DNA of 55,375 nt from Novosphingobium olei. GTDB lineage: Bacteria; Pseudomonadota; Alphaproteobacteria; Sphingomonadales; Sphingomonadaceae. Where the stretch lies: assembly GCF_012927405.1 (NCBI RefSeq), contig NZ_JABBGM010000016.1, forward strand, positions 1 to 55,375, written 5' to 3'. Positions 17,356 to 25,615 of the stretch are shown piece after piece (positions within the stretch are counted from its first letter, which is position 1; each line of letters starts with the position of its first letter). The position numbers and the translations under genes were made by a program. A model generated the notes under the pieces. It was given only the letters and a program-made list of their open reading frames with translations, did not search any database and was not told the DNA's origin.

Positions 17356-19095
17356 ATGGCATCGAAGTCAAAGCGGGATGAACGAGGGTGGAGGCGCATC
17401 ATCGCCTGCACGATCGTGCTGCTTTGCGCGCTGCTCGCCACGCCATTGCCGGCGCAGGCCGCCACGGTTCCCGTGGAGCAGATCTGCCACGCCAATGCCG
17501 CGCTGGGCGAAGACTTTGCGGCATTTGCGGAAAGCCGGTGGATCTGCACCGACGACCACTACAGCATTGCGAGCGACGTCATTTTCGTCCGCTTCCGGCT
17601 GAAGCCTGACCAAGCCGCACCGCGGCCGGCAGGATTCGTCTCCCACGCGGTCACGTTCGAGCGAATCGACCTGTGGGTGGTCGACGCGGACGGCAGCCGT
17701 CGCGCGCTGCGCTACACCGCCGCCGAAACGCACCACATGGGCGTGGGGCCGATGATCGCCGCCGCGCTGCCGCCGGTCGGCCCGGACAGCCGCTTCGTGG
17801 TCGCGCGGATCGTCGGGCCCTGGTCGAAGACGCTGGCGAGCGATGCGCGGCTCGACACGCTGCCCGCAGGGACCGGCTGGTCGCTGGGCGAGATCGTGGC
17901 GGTTGCCGCGATCTGCGGGATGCTGGCGGTGCCGTTGCTGATGGCTGGGGGGTACTGGGTGGTGTTGCGCCAGCCCTATGTGGTGTGGCACGCGCTGCTG
18001 ATCTTCTCGATGCTGGTGCAGGCCTTGATGGGCACGGGCTTCTTCCACATCCTGGGCGAGCTGCCGATCTTCGTCGAAGGCGCGATATCGTGCGTGTGCT
18101 ACAGCGTGATGGGGGCGAGCGCGCTGATGTTCAGCGCGACCTTCGTCGAGCCGGGCATGCTGGGGCCGCGTGTGGGCCTTGCCATCCGGCTGGGCGCGGT
18201 GATCACCCTGGGCTGCGGATTGGTCGCCGCGCTGCCGCTGGACGCGCTGCGACCCTATTCGACGATGCAGCTCTATCTTGGCATGGGGCTGTCGATCCTG
18301 CTGATCATGGCCAGCATGATCGAGGCCTGGCGACGGGGAAGCTCGCTGGTGTGGTACCAGATCGTGGGCTGGACGCCCGCGCTGCTCGTCGCGGTCTATC
18401 GCATCGCGCGCTATGTCTCGCCCGATGCGCAGCCCACCAACTCGGTGGCAGCGCAGCAGCTGGCGCTGGCGGTAGAGGTGCTGGTCAGCTCGCTCGGCAT
18501 CCTCAGCCGTCTGCTCGACCTGCGCCTGCAGCGTGACCGCGCGACTGCGCTGGCGCTGGAAATGGAGGGCGTTGCCGGTCGTGATGCGCTGACCGGGCTG
18601 TGGAACCGTCGTTCGATCGAGAAGCGCTTCGCCGACCTGTTCGCCAGCGGTTTCCGCACGATGGCGGTGCTCGATCTCGATCACTTCAAGGCGGTGAACG
18701 ACCTGCACGGCCATGCCATGGGCGATGCCGTGCTCAAGGCGGCGGCAACCGCGCTTTCGGGCGATGGCGATACCCGCGCGGTGCGCCTGGGGGGCGAGGA
18801 GTTCATGCTGTTGCTGCGCGGCAGCGATTCGGCCGAGCGCGCCGAGCGCCGCCGCCGCGCGATCAGCGCGCGCGTCGCGGCCGAACTGCCGGGGCTGGAC
18901 CGGGTGGTGACGGCGAGCATGGGGCTGGTCGAACACGATCCACGCGGCAACCTGTCCGCTGATTTCGACGCGCTCTACGCGCATTGCGACCGCCTGCTCT
19001 ATGAAGCCAAGCGGCTCGGCCGCAATCGCACGATGCGCGAACGGATGATCGCCTTCGTGCCGCCCGCGCCCATGGCCGCGGCCGCCGCCGGCTAG
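17356..19095 (+). CDS. 7TM-type membrane GGDEF protein
   Basis: A 579-aa protein with a signal peptide (IIACTIVLLCALLATPLPAQA), a periplasmic domain of about 130 residues of the 7TMR-DISM extracellular type, a block of about seven helices, a short coiled coil (LLDLRLQRDRATALALEMEGV) and a GGDEF domain. DALTGLWNRRSIEKR, DLDHFKAVNDLHGHAMGD and GGEEF are intact, so it should make cyclic di-GMP. The I-site position holds DGDT in place of RxxD, so product inhibition is probably lost. I chose the ATG at 17356, with AGGA at 17347; a TTG at 17335 is possible. Its TAG stop overlaps the stop of the convergent thioesterase. Confidence 0.9.
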   Translation: MASKSKRDERGWRRIIACTIVLLCALLATPLPAQAATVPVEQICHANAALGEDFAAFAESRWICTDDHYSIASDVIFVRFRLKPDQAAPRPAGFVSHAVTFERIDLWVVDADGSRRALRYTAAETHHMGVGPMIAAALPPVGPDSRFVVARIVGPWSKTLASDARLDTLPAGTGWSLGEIVAVAAICGMLAVPLLMAGGYWVVLRQPYVVWHALLIFSMLVQALMGTGFFHILGELPIFVEGAISCVCYSVMGASALMFSATFVEPGMLGPRVGLAIRLGAVITLGCGLVAALPLDALRPYSTMQLYLGMGLSILLIMASMIEAWRRGSSLVWYQIVGWTPALLVAVYRIARYVSPDAQPTNSVAAQQLALAVEVLVSSLGILSRLLDLRLQRDRATALALEMEGVAGRDALTGLWNRRSIEKRFADLFASGFRTMAVLDLDHFKAVNDLHGHAMGDAVLKAAATALSGDGDTRAVRLGGEEFMLLLRGSDSAERAERRRRAISARVAAELPGLDRVVTASMGLVEHDPRGNLSADFDALYAHCDRLLYEAKRLGRNRTMRERMIAFVPPAPMAAAAAG

Positions 19096-19496
19096 CTTGC
19101 CTCGGGCAGGAACGGTGCGGCGACGTCGGCCGGCACGCGCAGCAGCCGGCCGCTGGCCTTGTCGAGCAGTGCCCAGGTGGTCTTCGCCGCGACGATCACC
19201 TTGCCCCGGTGATCGCGGAATTCGACGCAGCGATCGAACCGCGCACCCGAAGGTGCGTGCGGGATGAAGGTTTCCGCCGTCACGCTTTCGCCTTCGCCGA
19301 TGTTGCCGCGATAGTCGATCTCGTGCCGGGTCACGACCCAGACATAGGCGGCCAGGTGCTCTGGCGGCGCCACCGCCTCCCAATGGGCGACGGCGAGCGC
19401 TTCCATCCACTGCACCCACACCGCGTTGTTGACGTGGCCCATTACGTCGATGTGTTCGGGCAACGCGGTGAAGGTCAGGGTGTGGCGGTTGCTCAT
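19092..19496 (-). CDS. Acyl-CoA thioesterase, hot-dog fold (4HBT / YbgC type)
   Basis: Hydrolyses an acyl-CoA or acyl-carrier thioester. The signature FTALPEHIDVMGHVNNAVWVQWMEALAVAHW contains the D-x-x-G-H-V-N-N motif with catalytic Asp near residue 17. The 134-aa length is normal for the family. The substrate cannot be read from sequence. The start codon sits 6 bases beyond the oligopeptidase stop on the same strand, so the pair is likely one transcript. Confidence 0.88.
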   Translation of the reverse strand: MSNRHTLTFTALPEHIDVMGHVNNAVWVQWMEALAVAHWEAVAPPEHLAAYVWVVTRHEIDYRGNIGEGESVTAETFIPHAPSGARFDRCVEFRDHRGKVIVAAKTTWALLDKASGRLLRVPADVAAPFLPEAS

Positions 19497-19501
19497 TACG
19501 G

Positions 19502-21589
19502 TCAGGCCGGAACGCCCAGCTGCCACAGCACGAAGACGAACTCCTCGGCCATTTCCTTCAGGCTTTCGAAGCGGCCCGACTTGCCGCCGTGCCCGGCGCC
19601 CATGTTGGTCTTGAGCAGCAGCTCGTTGTCGTCGGTCTTCAGTTCGCGCAGCCGTGCGACCCACTTGGCGGGCTCCCAGTAGGTGACGCGCGGATCGTTC
19701 AGCCCGGCGGTGACCAGCAGCGGCGGGTAGGCCTGTGGCTTCACCTGGTCATAGGGGGAATAGGCGCGGATCAGCTCGAACGCGGCGGCGTCCTCGATCG
19801 GGTTGCCCCATTCGGGCCATTCGCCGGGCGTGAGCGGCAGGCTTTCATCGAGCATGGTGTTGAGCACGTCGACGAAGGGCACGTGCGCCACCACCGCGCC
19901 GAACAGGTGCGGATCGGAATTGATCACCGCGCCCATCAGCTCGCCCCCGGCCGAGCCGCCCGAGATCGAGATGCGCCCTTCCTGCGTGAAGCCGCGATCG
20001 ATCAGGCCGCGCGCGACGTCGACGAAATCGTTGAAGGTGTTGGTGCGCTTGTCGAGCTTGCCGTCCTTGTACCAGCGCCGGCCGAGATCGTCGCCGCCGC
20101 GGATGTGGGCGATGGCATAGGCAAAGCCGCGATCGACGAGGCTGAGCCGCGTGGTCGAGAAGCCCGGGCCGATGGCGATGCCATAGGCACCGTAGCCGTA
20201 GAGGTGGAGCGGGCCACCCTGTGCGCGATCCTTGCGCCAGACCACCGAGACCGGCACGCGCGTGCCATCGCGCGCCGTGATTTCGAGCCGCGCGGTTTCA
20301 TAGAGCGAGGCATCGTAGCCGCTGGGGATTTCCTGCACCTTGAGCAGTTCGAGCGACTTGTCGGCGACGTGGTAGTCATAGACCGAGGCCGGGCTGACCA
20401 TCGATTCATAGCTCACCCGCAGCTTTTCGACCGCCCATTCGGGATTGTCGCCAAGGCTCGCCTCGTAGCTCGCTTCGGGGAAGGTGATCGGCTCGATCCG
20501 GGCGGGATCGTCGTAATAGCGCACCTCGATCCGGTCGAGCCCGCGCACTCGGCCTTCGACGACGTAGAAATCGCGGAACAGGTCGAACCCGGTCAGGTAG
20601 AAATCGTCGCTGCCTTCGATCAGCGTGGTCCATTCGCCGGGCGCGGCAAGCGGTGCCGTTGCGAGGCGGAAGTTTTCGTGGGTGTCGTTGGTGTGGACGA
20701 ACAGCGTGTCGTCGCGCACGTCGACATCGTATTCCACGCCTGCCTGCCGCGCCTTGACCAGTTTGAGCGGCGCCAGCGGATCGTCGGCGGGGACGAGCCG
20801 CACTTCGCTGGTTTCATGGTCGCCGGTCGACAGGATCAGCCACTTTTCGTTGGCGGACAGCGCGGCACCGGCGCGGAAGCCTTCGTCGTCTTCGTGATAG
20901 AGTTCGACATCCTGATCGACCGGCTGGCCGAGCCAGTGCAGGCGGACGTTGTCGGTGCGCCAGTTTTCGTTGGCGAGCGAATAGACGAGGCCGCTGTCGC
21001 CCTTGACCCAGATCAGGCCCGAATTGGTGCCTTCGATCACGTCGGGCAGGACTTCGCCGGTGGCGATCACCTTGATTCGCGCGGTGAAGCGTTCGGAGCC
21101 GTTGTCGTCGACGCTCCAGGCAAGCTTGCTGCCATCGTTGGAGACCGAGATCGCGCCGAGGCGGAAATAGTCGTGGCCGGCGGCGAGCGCGACTTCGTCG
21201 AGGATCAGTTCGTCGGCGCTGCCATCGTCCGCCGCGCCCACCGGGCGGCGCCACCACTTCTTGTATTCGGCGCCTTCCTCGAATTCGATCCAGTAGAGGA
21301 AATCGCCGTCCTTCTGCGGCACGGACTTGTCCGCTTCCTTCACGCGCGCGCGCATTTCGGTGAACAGCGCGTCGATCGTGCCCTGGTGCGGCTGCATCCG
21401 CGCTTCGAACCAGGCGTTTTCCGCCTTGAGGTGATCGAGCACCTCGGCATCCTCGACCTTGGGATAGCCCGGATCGCGCAGCCAGGCGTAATCGTCGGAC
21501 ACGGTGATGCCGTGGCGGGTGAAGCTGGACGGCTTCTTCGGCGCGATTGGCGGAGTGGCTGGCGGAGTTGCAGGGGTGGTTTGTTCCAT
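19502..21589 (-). CDS. Oligopeptidase B-like prolyl oligopeptidase (S9A)
   Basis: A cytosolic serine peptidase of short peptides, usually cutting after Arg or Lys. The 695-aa protein has the seven-bladed propeller N-terminal domain and a C-terminal hydrolase domain. The catalytic serine is in ISGGSAGGELMG near residue 545, the aspartate in AGLNDPRVTYWEPAKW near 630, and the histidine in GAGHGGKSGRF near 666. GYGAYGIAIGPGFS is the oxyanion region. The ATG at 21589 is chosen over one three codons upstream. It is divergent from the Xaa-Pro aminopeptidase with 67 bases between. Confidence 0.93.
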   Translation of the reverse strand: MEQTTPATPPATPPIAPKKPSSFTRHGITVSDDYAWLRDPGYPKVEDAEVLDHLKAENAWFEARMQPHQGTIDALFTEMRARVKEADKSVPQKDGDFLYWIEFEEGAEYKKWWRRPVGAADDGSADELILDEVALAAGHDYFRLGAISVSNDGSKLAWSVDDNGSERFTARIKVIATGEVLPDVIEGTNSGLIWVKGDSGLVYSLANENWRTDNVRLHWLGQPVDQDVELYHEDDEGFRAGAALSANEKWLILSTGDHETSEVRLVPADDPLAPLKLVKARQAGVEYDVDVRDDTLFVHTNDTHENFRLATAPLAAPGEWTTLIEGSDDFYLTGFDLFRDFYVVEGRVRGLDRIEVRYYDDPARIEPITFPEASYEASLGDNPEWAVEKLRVSYESMVSPASVYDYHVADKSLELLKVQEIPSGYDASLYETARLEITARDGTRVPVSVVWRKDRAQGGPLHLYGYGAYGIAIGPGFSTTRLSLVDRGFAYAIAHIRGGDDLGRRWYKDGKLDKRTNTFNDFVDVARGLIDRGFTQEGRISISGGSAGGELMGAVINSDPHLFGAVVAHVPFVDVLNTMLDESLPLTPGEWPEWGNPIEDAAAFELIRAYSPYDQVKPQAYPPLLVTAGLNDPRVTYWEPAKWVARLRELKTDDNELLLKTNMGAGHGGKSGRFESLKEMAEEFVFVLWQLGVPA

Positions 21590-21656
21590 CCCTCGCATCT
21601 ATGTTCCCCGCATCACGCCCGCAAGGCGAACGACATTTGCGCACAGGACAAGACCC

Positions 21657-23462
21657 ATGCTGATGCACACCCACGAAGCCCGCCTCGATGCGCTGCGCAA
21701 GGAACTGGCGGCGCGCGGCCTCGACGGCTTCGTCATCCCGATTTCCGATGAACACATGAGCGAATATGTCGGCGGCTATGCCCAGCGGCTCGCCTGGCTG
21801 ACCGGCTTCGGCGGTTCGGCGGGGACCGCCGTGGTTTTAAAGGACAAGGCCGCGATCTTCGTCGACGGGCGCTACACGCTGCAGGTGCGCGATCAGGTCG
21901 ATGGGCGCTTCTGGGAATACCAGTCGGTGCCGCAGACGTCGGTGGCGGCGTGGCTGGCGCAAAACGCGCCCGAAGGCGCGACCATCGGGTATGACGCGTG
22001 GCTCCATTCGAAGGGCTGGGCGGGTGGCGTGGCCAAGGCGCTCGGCGCGAACGGCGGCAAGCTCGTCGCGGTCGAAGGCAATCCGGTGGACGCGGTGTGG
22101 GAAGACCAGCCCGCGCCCTCGCTCGCCCCCGCGCTGGTCCATGCCGATGCCCACGCCGGGCAATCGGGCAACGAAAAGCGCGCCGCCGTGGCCGAATGGC
22201 TGGCCGACAACAAGCTCGATGCGGCGGTGATCTCGGCGCTCGATTCGATCGCCTGGCTGCTCAACGTGCGCGGCAGCGATGTCGAGCGCACGCCGGTCGC
22301 GCTCTCGTTCGTGCTGGCTCATGCCGATGGCACCGCCGACCTGTTCATCGCGCCCGAAAAGGTGACGCCGGAGCTTGTCGCGCACCTGGGCAACGCCGTG
22401 CGGATCGCCCCGCGCGATGGCTTCGTGCCCGCGCTGCAGGCGCTGGCCGGCAAGAATGTGGCCGCCGATCCCGAGCGCGCGGTGGCCGCGATCTTCGAGA
22501 CGCTGGAACGCGCGGGCGCCAGCGTGGTGGCGGTGACCGATCCCACCGTGCTGCCCAAGGCGATCAAGAACCCGGTCGAACAGGCCGGGCACAAGGCGGC
22601 GCAGGAACGCGATGGCGCTGCCGTCGCCCGCTTCCTGCACTGGGTGACGACGACCGCGCCACAGGGCGGGGTGAGCGAACTTTCCGCCTCGGACAAGCTG
22701 GAGGCGTTCCGCGCCGAGGGCGGGCTGCTGCGCGACTTGTCGTTCGACACCATATCAGGCGCGGGGCCGAACGGGGCGGTGGTGCACTACCGCGTCAGCG
22801 AGGAGACCAACCGCGCGCTCGAACCCAACAGCGTCTACCTGGTCGATTCGGGCGGGCAGTACGTCGATGGCACCACCGACATCACGCGCACCGTGTGGAT
22901 CGGCCCCGATGCGCCCCCGGCCGAGGTGAAGGACCGCTTCACCCGCGTGCTCAAGGGCCATATCGCGCTCGCCCGTGCGGTGTTCCCTCGGGGCACCGCG
23001 GGCAGCCAGCTGGACGCCTTCGCACGCCAGTTCCTGTGGGAAGCGGGGCTCGATTACGCGCACGGCACCGGCCACGGCGTGGGCAGCTTCCTGTCGGTGC
23101 ACGAAGGGCCGCAGCGCATCGCCAAGGCGGCGGGCGGACAGGCCGGCACCGGGCAGGACCTGGTGCCCGGCATGATCCTGTCGAACGAGCCCGGCTACTA
23201 CAAGACCGGCGAATACGGCATCCGCATCGAGAACCTGATCCTGGTCGAACGGCGCGAGATCGCTGGCGCCGAGGGCGAATTCTATGGCTTCGAGACGCTG
23301 ACCCACGTGCCGATCGAGCGCGCGCTGGTGGACCAAAGCCTGCTGACGCGCGAGGAGCGCGACTGGTGGAATGCCTATCACGCGCGCACGTTCGAACTGC
23401 TCTCGCCCCAGCTTTCCGGCGCCGATCTCGATTGGCTGAAGGCGGCGTGCGCTCCGCTCTGA
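21657..23462 (+). CDS. Xaa-Pro aminopeptidase (M24B, long three-domain form)
   Basis: Removes N-terminal residues preceding proline. At 601 aa it is the long form, with two creatinase-like N-terminal domains and a C-terminal pita-bread domain. Metal ligands are visible: VDSGGQYVDGTTDITRTVW (two Asp), AHGTGHGVGSF (His), ILSNEPGYYKTGEYGIRIEN (two Glu). The ATG at 21657 follows CAGGACAAG; the longer frame upstream overlaps the divergent peptidase and is rejected. With oligopeptidase B it forms a small peptide-recycling pair. Confidence 0.94.
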   Translation: MLMHTHEARLDALRKELAARGLDGFVIPISDEHMSEYVGGYAQRLAWLTGFGGSAGTAVVLKDKAAIFVDGRYTLQVRDQVDGRFWEYQSVPQTSVAAWLAQNAPEGATIGYDAWLHSKGWAGGVAKALGANGGKLVAVEGNPVDAVWEDQPAPSLAPALVHADAHAGQSGNEKRAAVAEWLADNKLDAAVISALDSIAWLLNVRGSDVERTPVALSFVLAHADGTADLFIAPEKVTPELVAHLGNAVRIAPRDGFVPALQALAGKNVAADPERAVAAIFETLERAGASVVAVTDPTVLPKAIKNPVEQAGHKAAQERDGAAVARFLHWVTTTAPQGGVSELSASDKLEAFRAEGGLLRDLSFDTISGAGPNGAVVHYRVSEETNRALEPNSVYLVDSGGQYVDGTTDITRTVWIGPDAPPAEVKDRFTRVLKGHIALARAVFPRGTAGSQLDAFARQFLWEAGLDYAHGTGHGVGSFLSVHEGPQRIAKAAGGQAGTGQDLVPGMILSNEPGYYKTGEYGIRIENLILVERREIAGAEGEFYGFETLTHVPIERALVDQSLLTREERDWWNAYHARTFELLSPQLSGADLDWLKAACAPL

Positions 23463-23483
23463 GTGCCGCTTGCGAGTGAAGAT

Positions 23484-23498
23484 GTTCGTGATATGTTC
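23484..23498. promoter_or_regulatory. LexA (SOS) box, alphaproteobacterial type
   Basis: GTTC-GTGATAT-GTTC is an exact GTTC-N7-GTTC direct repeat, the LexA recognition sequence known in alphaproteobacteria. A -35-like TTGCGA at 23470-23475 and a -10-like TATGTT at 23492-23497 (16-bp spacer) overlap it, so LexA would block this promoter. The VOC gene starts 52 bases downstream. Confidence 0.7.
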
Positions 23499-23550
23499 TC
23501 AATCATGGCGTCCGCCGCAGCGAGTCGGGCGGACATGATGGAGAACCACG

Positions 23551-23925
23551 ATGATCGGATACGTTACGCTCGGCACCAGCGATCTTGCCCGCGGTGCGGT
23601 GTTCTATGACGCCATCGCCGCCGAGCTCGGCACCGGGCGGATGATGGAATGGGCCGGCGCGATCGCCTGGGGCACGCCCGACGGTGGCGCCGGGATCGGC
23701 CTGACCCTGCCGTACGATGGTCAGCCGGCCAGCGTGGGCAACGGCGTGATGGTCGCGCTCGAAGCGAAGGACAAGGCGCAGGTCGACCGGCTCCATGCCA
23801 TCGCGCTCGCCAACGGCGGCTCGTGCGAGGGCGCACCGGGTCCGCGCGGCGATGGCGACGGGTTCTATGCCGCCTACTTCCGCGATCCCGATGGCAACAA
23901 GCTCAACGCCTTCGTCATGGGGTAG
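23551..23925 (+). CDS. VOC-superfamily (glyoxalase/bleomycin-resistance-like) protein
   Basis: A 124-aa protein with the paired beta-alpha-beta-beta-beta units of the vicinal oxygen chelate fold. It begins MIGYVTLGTSDLARGAVFYDAI and ends YFRDPDGNKLNAFV, the usual last strand. The reaction is not defined; family members include lyases, dioxygenases and drug-binding proteins. GGAGAA lies 6 bases ahead of the ATG. The upstream LexA box suggests induction by DNA damage, which would fit a role in detoxifying a reactive product, but that is inference. Confidence 0.9.
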   Translation: MIGYVTLGTSDLARGAVFYDAIAAELGTGRMMEWAGAIAWGTPDGGAGIGLTLPYDGQPASVGNGVMVALEAKDKAQVDRLHAIALANGGSCEGAPGPRGDGDGFYAAYFRDPDGNKLNAFVMG

Positions 23926-23940
23926 GGCGCGCCGCATCGC

Positions 23941-23990
23941 GCGACAAACTGCGACAAAATCGATGGGCTCGCGGCATAGTTGCGCGACAA
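23941..23990 (+). promoter_or_regulatory. Tandem GCGACAAA repeats, candidate response-regulator sites
   Basis: GCGACAAACT and GCGACAAAAT lie head to tail with an exact 10-bp period at 23941-23960; a third GCGACAA is at 23984-23990. OmpR/PhoB-family regulators bind direct repeats with this period. The array is about 150-200 bases upstream of the EF-hand gene and its response regulator, so self-regulation is plausible. Confidence 0.5.
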
Positions 23991-24013
23991 GCGGTGCTTA
24001 TATCGGCTTTCAA

Positions 24014-24112
24014 GGAAGCTGCAGCGGTCGGTCCCACTCCCCCATCTGTACGGTAGGGCAGGCGGACACTCCCCCTTCGGCCGCCGCCCCGGCGCCGCCT
24101 GCTGCAGCTTCC
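24014..24112 (+). ncRNA. Candidate structured leader of the EF-hand mRNA
   Basis: GGAAGCTGCAGC at 24014-24025 and its exact complement GCTGCAGCTTCC at 24101-24112 would close a 12-bp basal stem. The enclosed 75 bases contain two copies of CACTCCCCC (24035-24043 and 24067-24075, 32 bases apart) and GC-rich segments that can form inner stems. The element ends 27 bases before the start codon. I recognise no known riboswitch class. Confidence 0.4.
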
Positions 24113-24139
24113 TCCCTCTTCCCTTGGGGACCGAAGCCG

Positions 24140-24841
24140 ATGACCATGAAGAAATATACCTTGGGCCTGTCCGCCGCAGCGATGCTGCTGGGCGCTGGTG
24201 CCCTCTATGCCGCCGCGCCCGATGGCAAGGCTCGCCCGATGCGCGCCGATGCCGACGGCAATGGCGAAGTGACCTGGGCCGAAGCGAAGGCCAAGGCCGA
24301 CGAGATGTGGACGAAGCTCGACGTCAACGGCGACGGCAAGCTCGACCAGGCCGACCGCGACGCGAAGCTGGCCAAGAAGTTCGACGAGATCGACACCAAC
24401 CATGACGGATCGATCAGCCGCGACGAATTCGTTGCCCATCACCGCGCGATGAAGGGGCCGATGGATGGCCCCGGACGCGGCGAACCCGGGGCTCCGCCGC
24501 CACCTACTGCTGGTGCCAGTGGCCCGATGGCTGGCGGACCCGATGGCCCGATGCGCGGCCACCGCGGCATGCGCGGACCCGGCCATGGCGGTCCTGGCGG
24601 CGACATGATGGGTGGGCCGATGGTGGCGATGATGGCCGATGCCAACAAGGATGGCGTCGTCACCCGGGCGGAATACGATGCCGCGGTGAAGGCGCACTTC
24701 GACAAGGTCGATACCAATCACGACGGCAAGATCACGCGCGAGGAGCGCCGCGCCGCATTCCAGGCGATGCGTCCGCGCGCCCGCGACGGTGAACCGATGG
24801 GCGGAATGGGCGACATGCCGCCCCCGCCCCCGGGAGAGTGA
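24140..24841 (+). CDS. Secreted EF-hand calcium-binding protein
   Basis: A 233-aa exported protein. Residues 1-25 form a signal peptide (MTMKKYTLGLSAAAMLLGAGALYAA). Five EF-hand loops are visible: D37-E48, D61-D72, D85-E96, D167-E178 and D191-E202, with standard DxDxDG spacing in most (for example DTNHDGSISRDE). Between the third and fourth loops lies a Gly/Pro/Met/His-rich stretch of about 60 residues that could bind other metals or be flexible. The C-terminus is also Pro-rich. It is 31 bases upstream of a response regulator, suggesting a common transcript and possibly a shared signal. Confidence 0.88.
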   Translation: MTMKKYTLGLSAAAMLLGAGALYAAAPDGKARPMRADADGNGEVTWAEAKAKADEMWTKLDVNGDGKLDQADRDAKLAKKFDEIDTNHDGSISRDEFVAHHRAMKGPMDGPGRGEPGAPPPPTAGASGPMAGGPDGPMRGHRGMRGPGHGGPGGDMMGGPMVAMMADANKDGVVTRAEYDAAVKAHFDKVDTNHDGKITREERRAAFQAMRPRARDGEPMGGMGDMPPPPPGE

Positions 24842-24872
24842 TCTGCTGCGGGAAATGCGATAAGCCGGTGCG

Positions 24873-25604
24873 ATGAACGATACCACGCCCATCAGTGTCC
24901 TGCTTGTCGACGATGAACCGGCTCTGCGCGAACCCCTGGCGGACTATCTTGGCCGCCAGGGGTTCGCCGTGACGCAGGCCGGCACCGCGGCGGAAGCGCG
25001 CAGCCGTCTGGCCGAGGGGCTGCCCGACATCGCCCTGCTCGACATCATGATGCCGGGCGAGGACGGCCTGTCGCTCTGCCGCCATCTGGTGGAGGCCCGG
25101 CACCTTCCGGTCATCTTCATTACCGCGCGCGGCGAAGCGACCGACCGGATCGTCGGGCTGGAAATCGGCGCCGACGATTATGTGGTGAAGCCGTTCGATC
25201 CGCGCGAACTGGTCGCCCGCATCCGCAGCGTGCTGCGCCGCGCCTCGCGCCAGCCAGCCGAGACCAGCGACGCCTTCGTCTACGAGTTCGAAGGCTGGTG
25301 CCTCGATCCGCTCAAGCGCCGGTTGACCGATCCCGAAGGCGCCGTCGTGGCGATTTCCTCGGCCGAGTTCCGCCTGCTGCTCGCCTTCCTCGACCATCCG
25401 CGCCAGGTGCTCGACCGCGACCGCCTGCTCGACATGGTGCAGGGCCGCGAAGCGCATCTGTTCGACCGCGCGATCGACAACCAGATCAGCCGCCTGCGCC
25501 GCAAGATCGAGGTGGACAGCCGCAATCCTCAGCTCGTCCAGACCGTCTGGGGCGGGGGGTACATGCTGGCCGCCGAAGTACGCAAACGCCCGGCGACCGA
25601 CTGA
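24873..25604 (+). CDS. OmpR/PhoB-family response regulator
   Basis: A 243-aa DNA-binding regulator. The receiver domain has the acidic pair D13-D14, phospho-acceptor D57 in LLDIMMPGEDG, T83 and K105 (YVVKPFDP), so phosphorylation should occur. The C-terminal winged helix includes SSAEFRLLLAFLDHPRQVLDRDRLLDMVQG and QISRLRRKIEVDSRNPQLVQTVWGGGYML. It is followed after 11 bases by its histidine kinase and preceded by the EF-hand gene; direct repeats upstream of the cassette are a candidate target. Confidence 0.95.
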   Translation: MNDTTPISVLLVDDEPALREPLADYLGRQGFAVTQAGTAAEARSRLAEGLPDIALLDIMMPGEDGLSLCRHLVEARHLPVIFITARGEATDRIVGLEIGADDYVVKPFDPRELVARIRSVLRRASRQPAETSDAFVYEFEGWCLDPLKRRLTDPEGAVVAISSAEFRLLLAFLDHPRQVLDRDRLLDMVQGREAHLFDRAIDNQISRLRRKIEVDSRNPQLVQTVWGGGYMLAAEVRKRPATD

Positions 25605-25615
25605 CCGCGCGTCCC

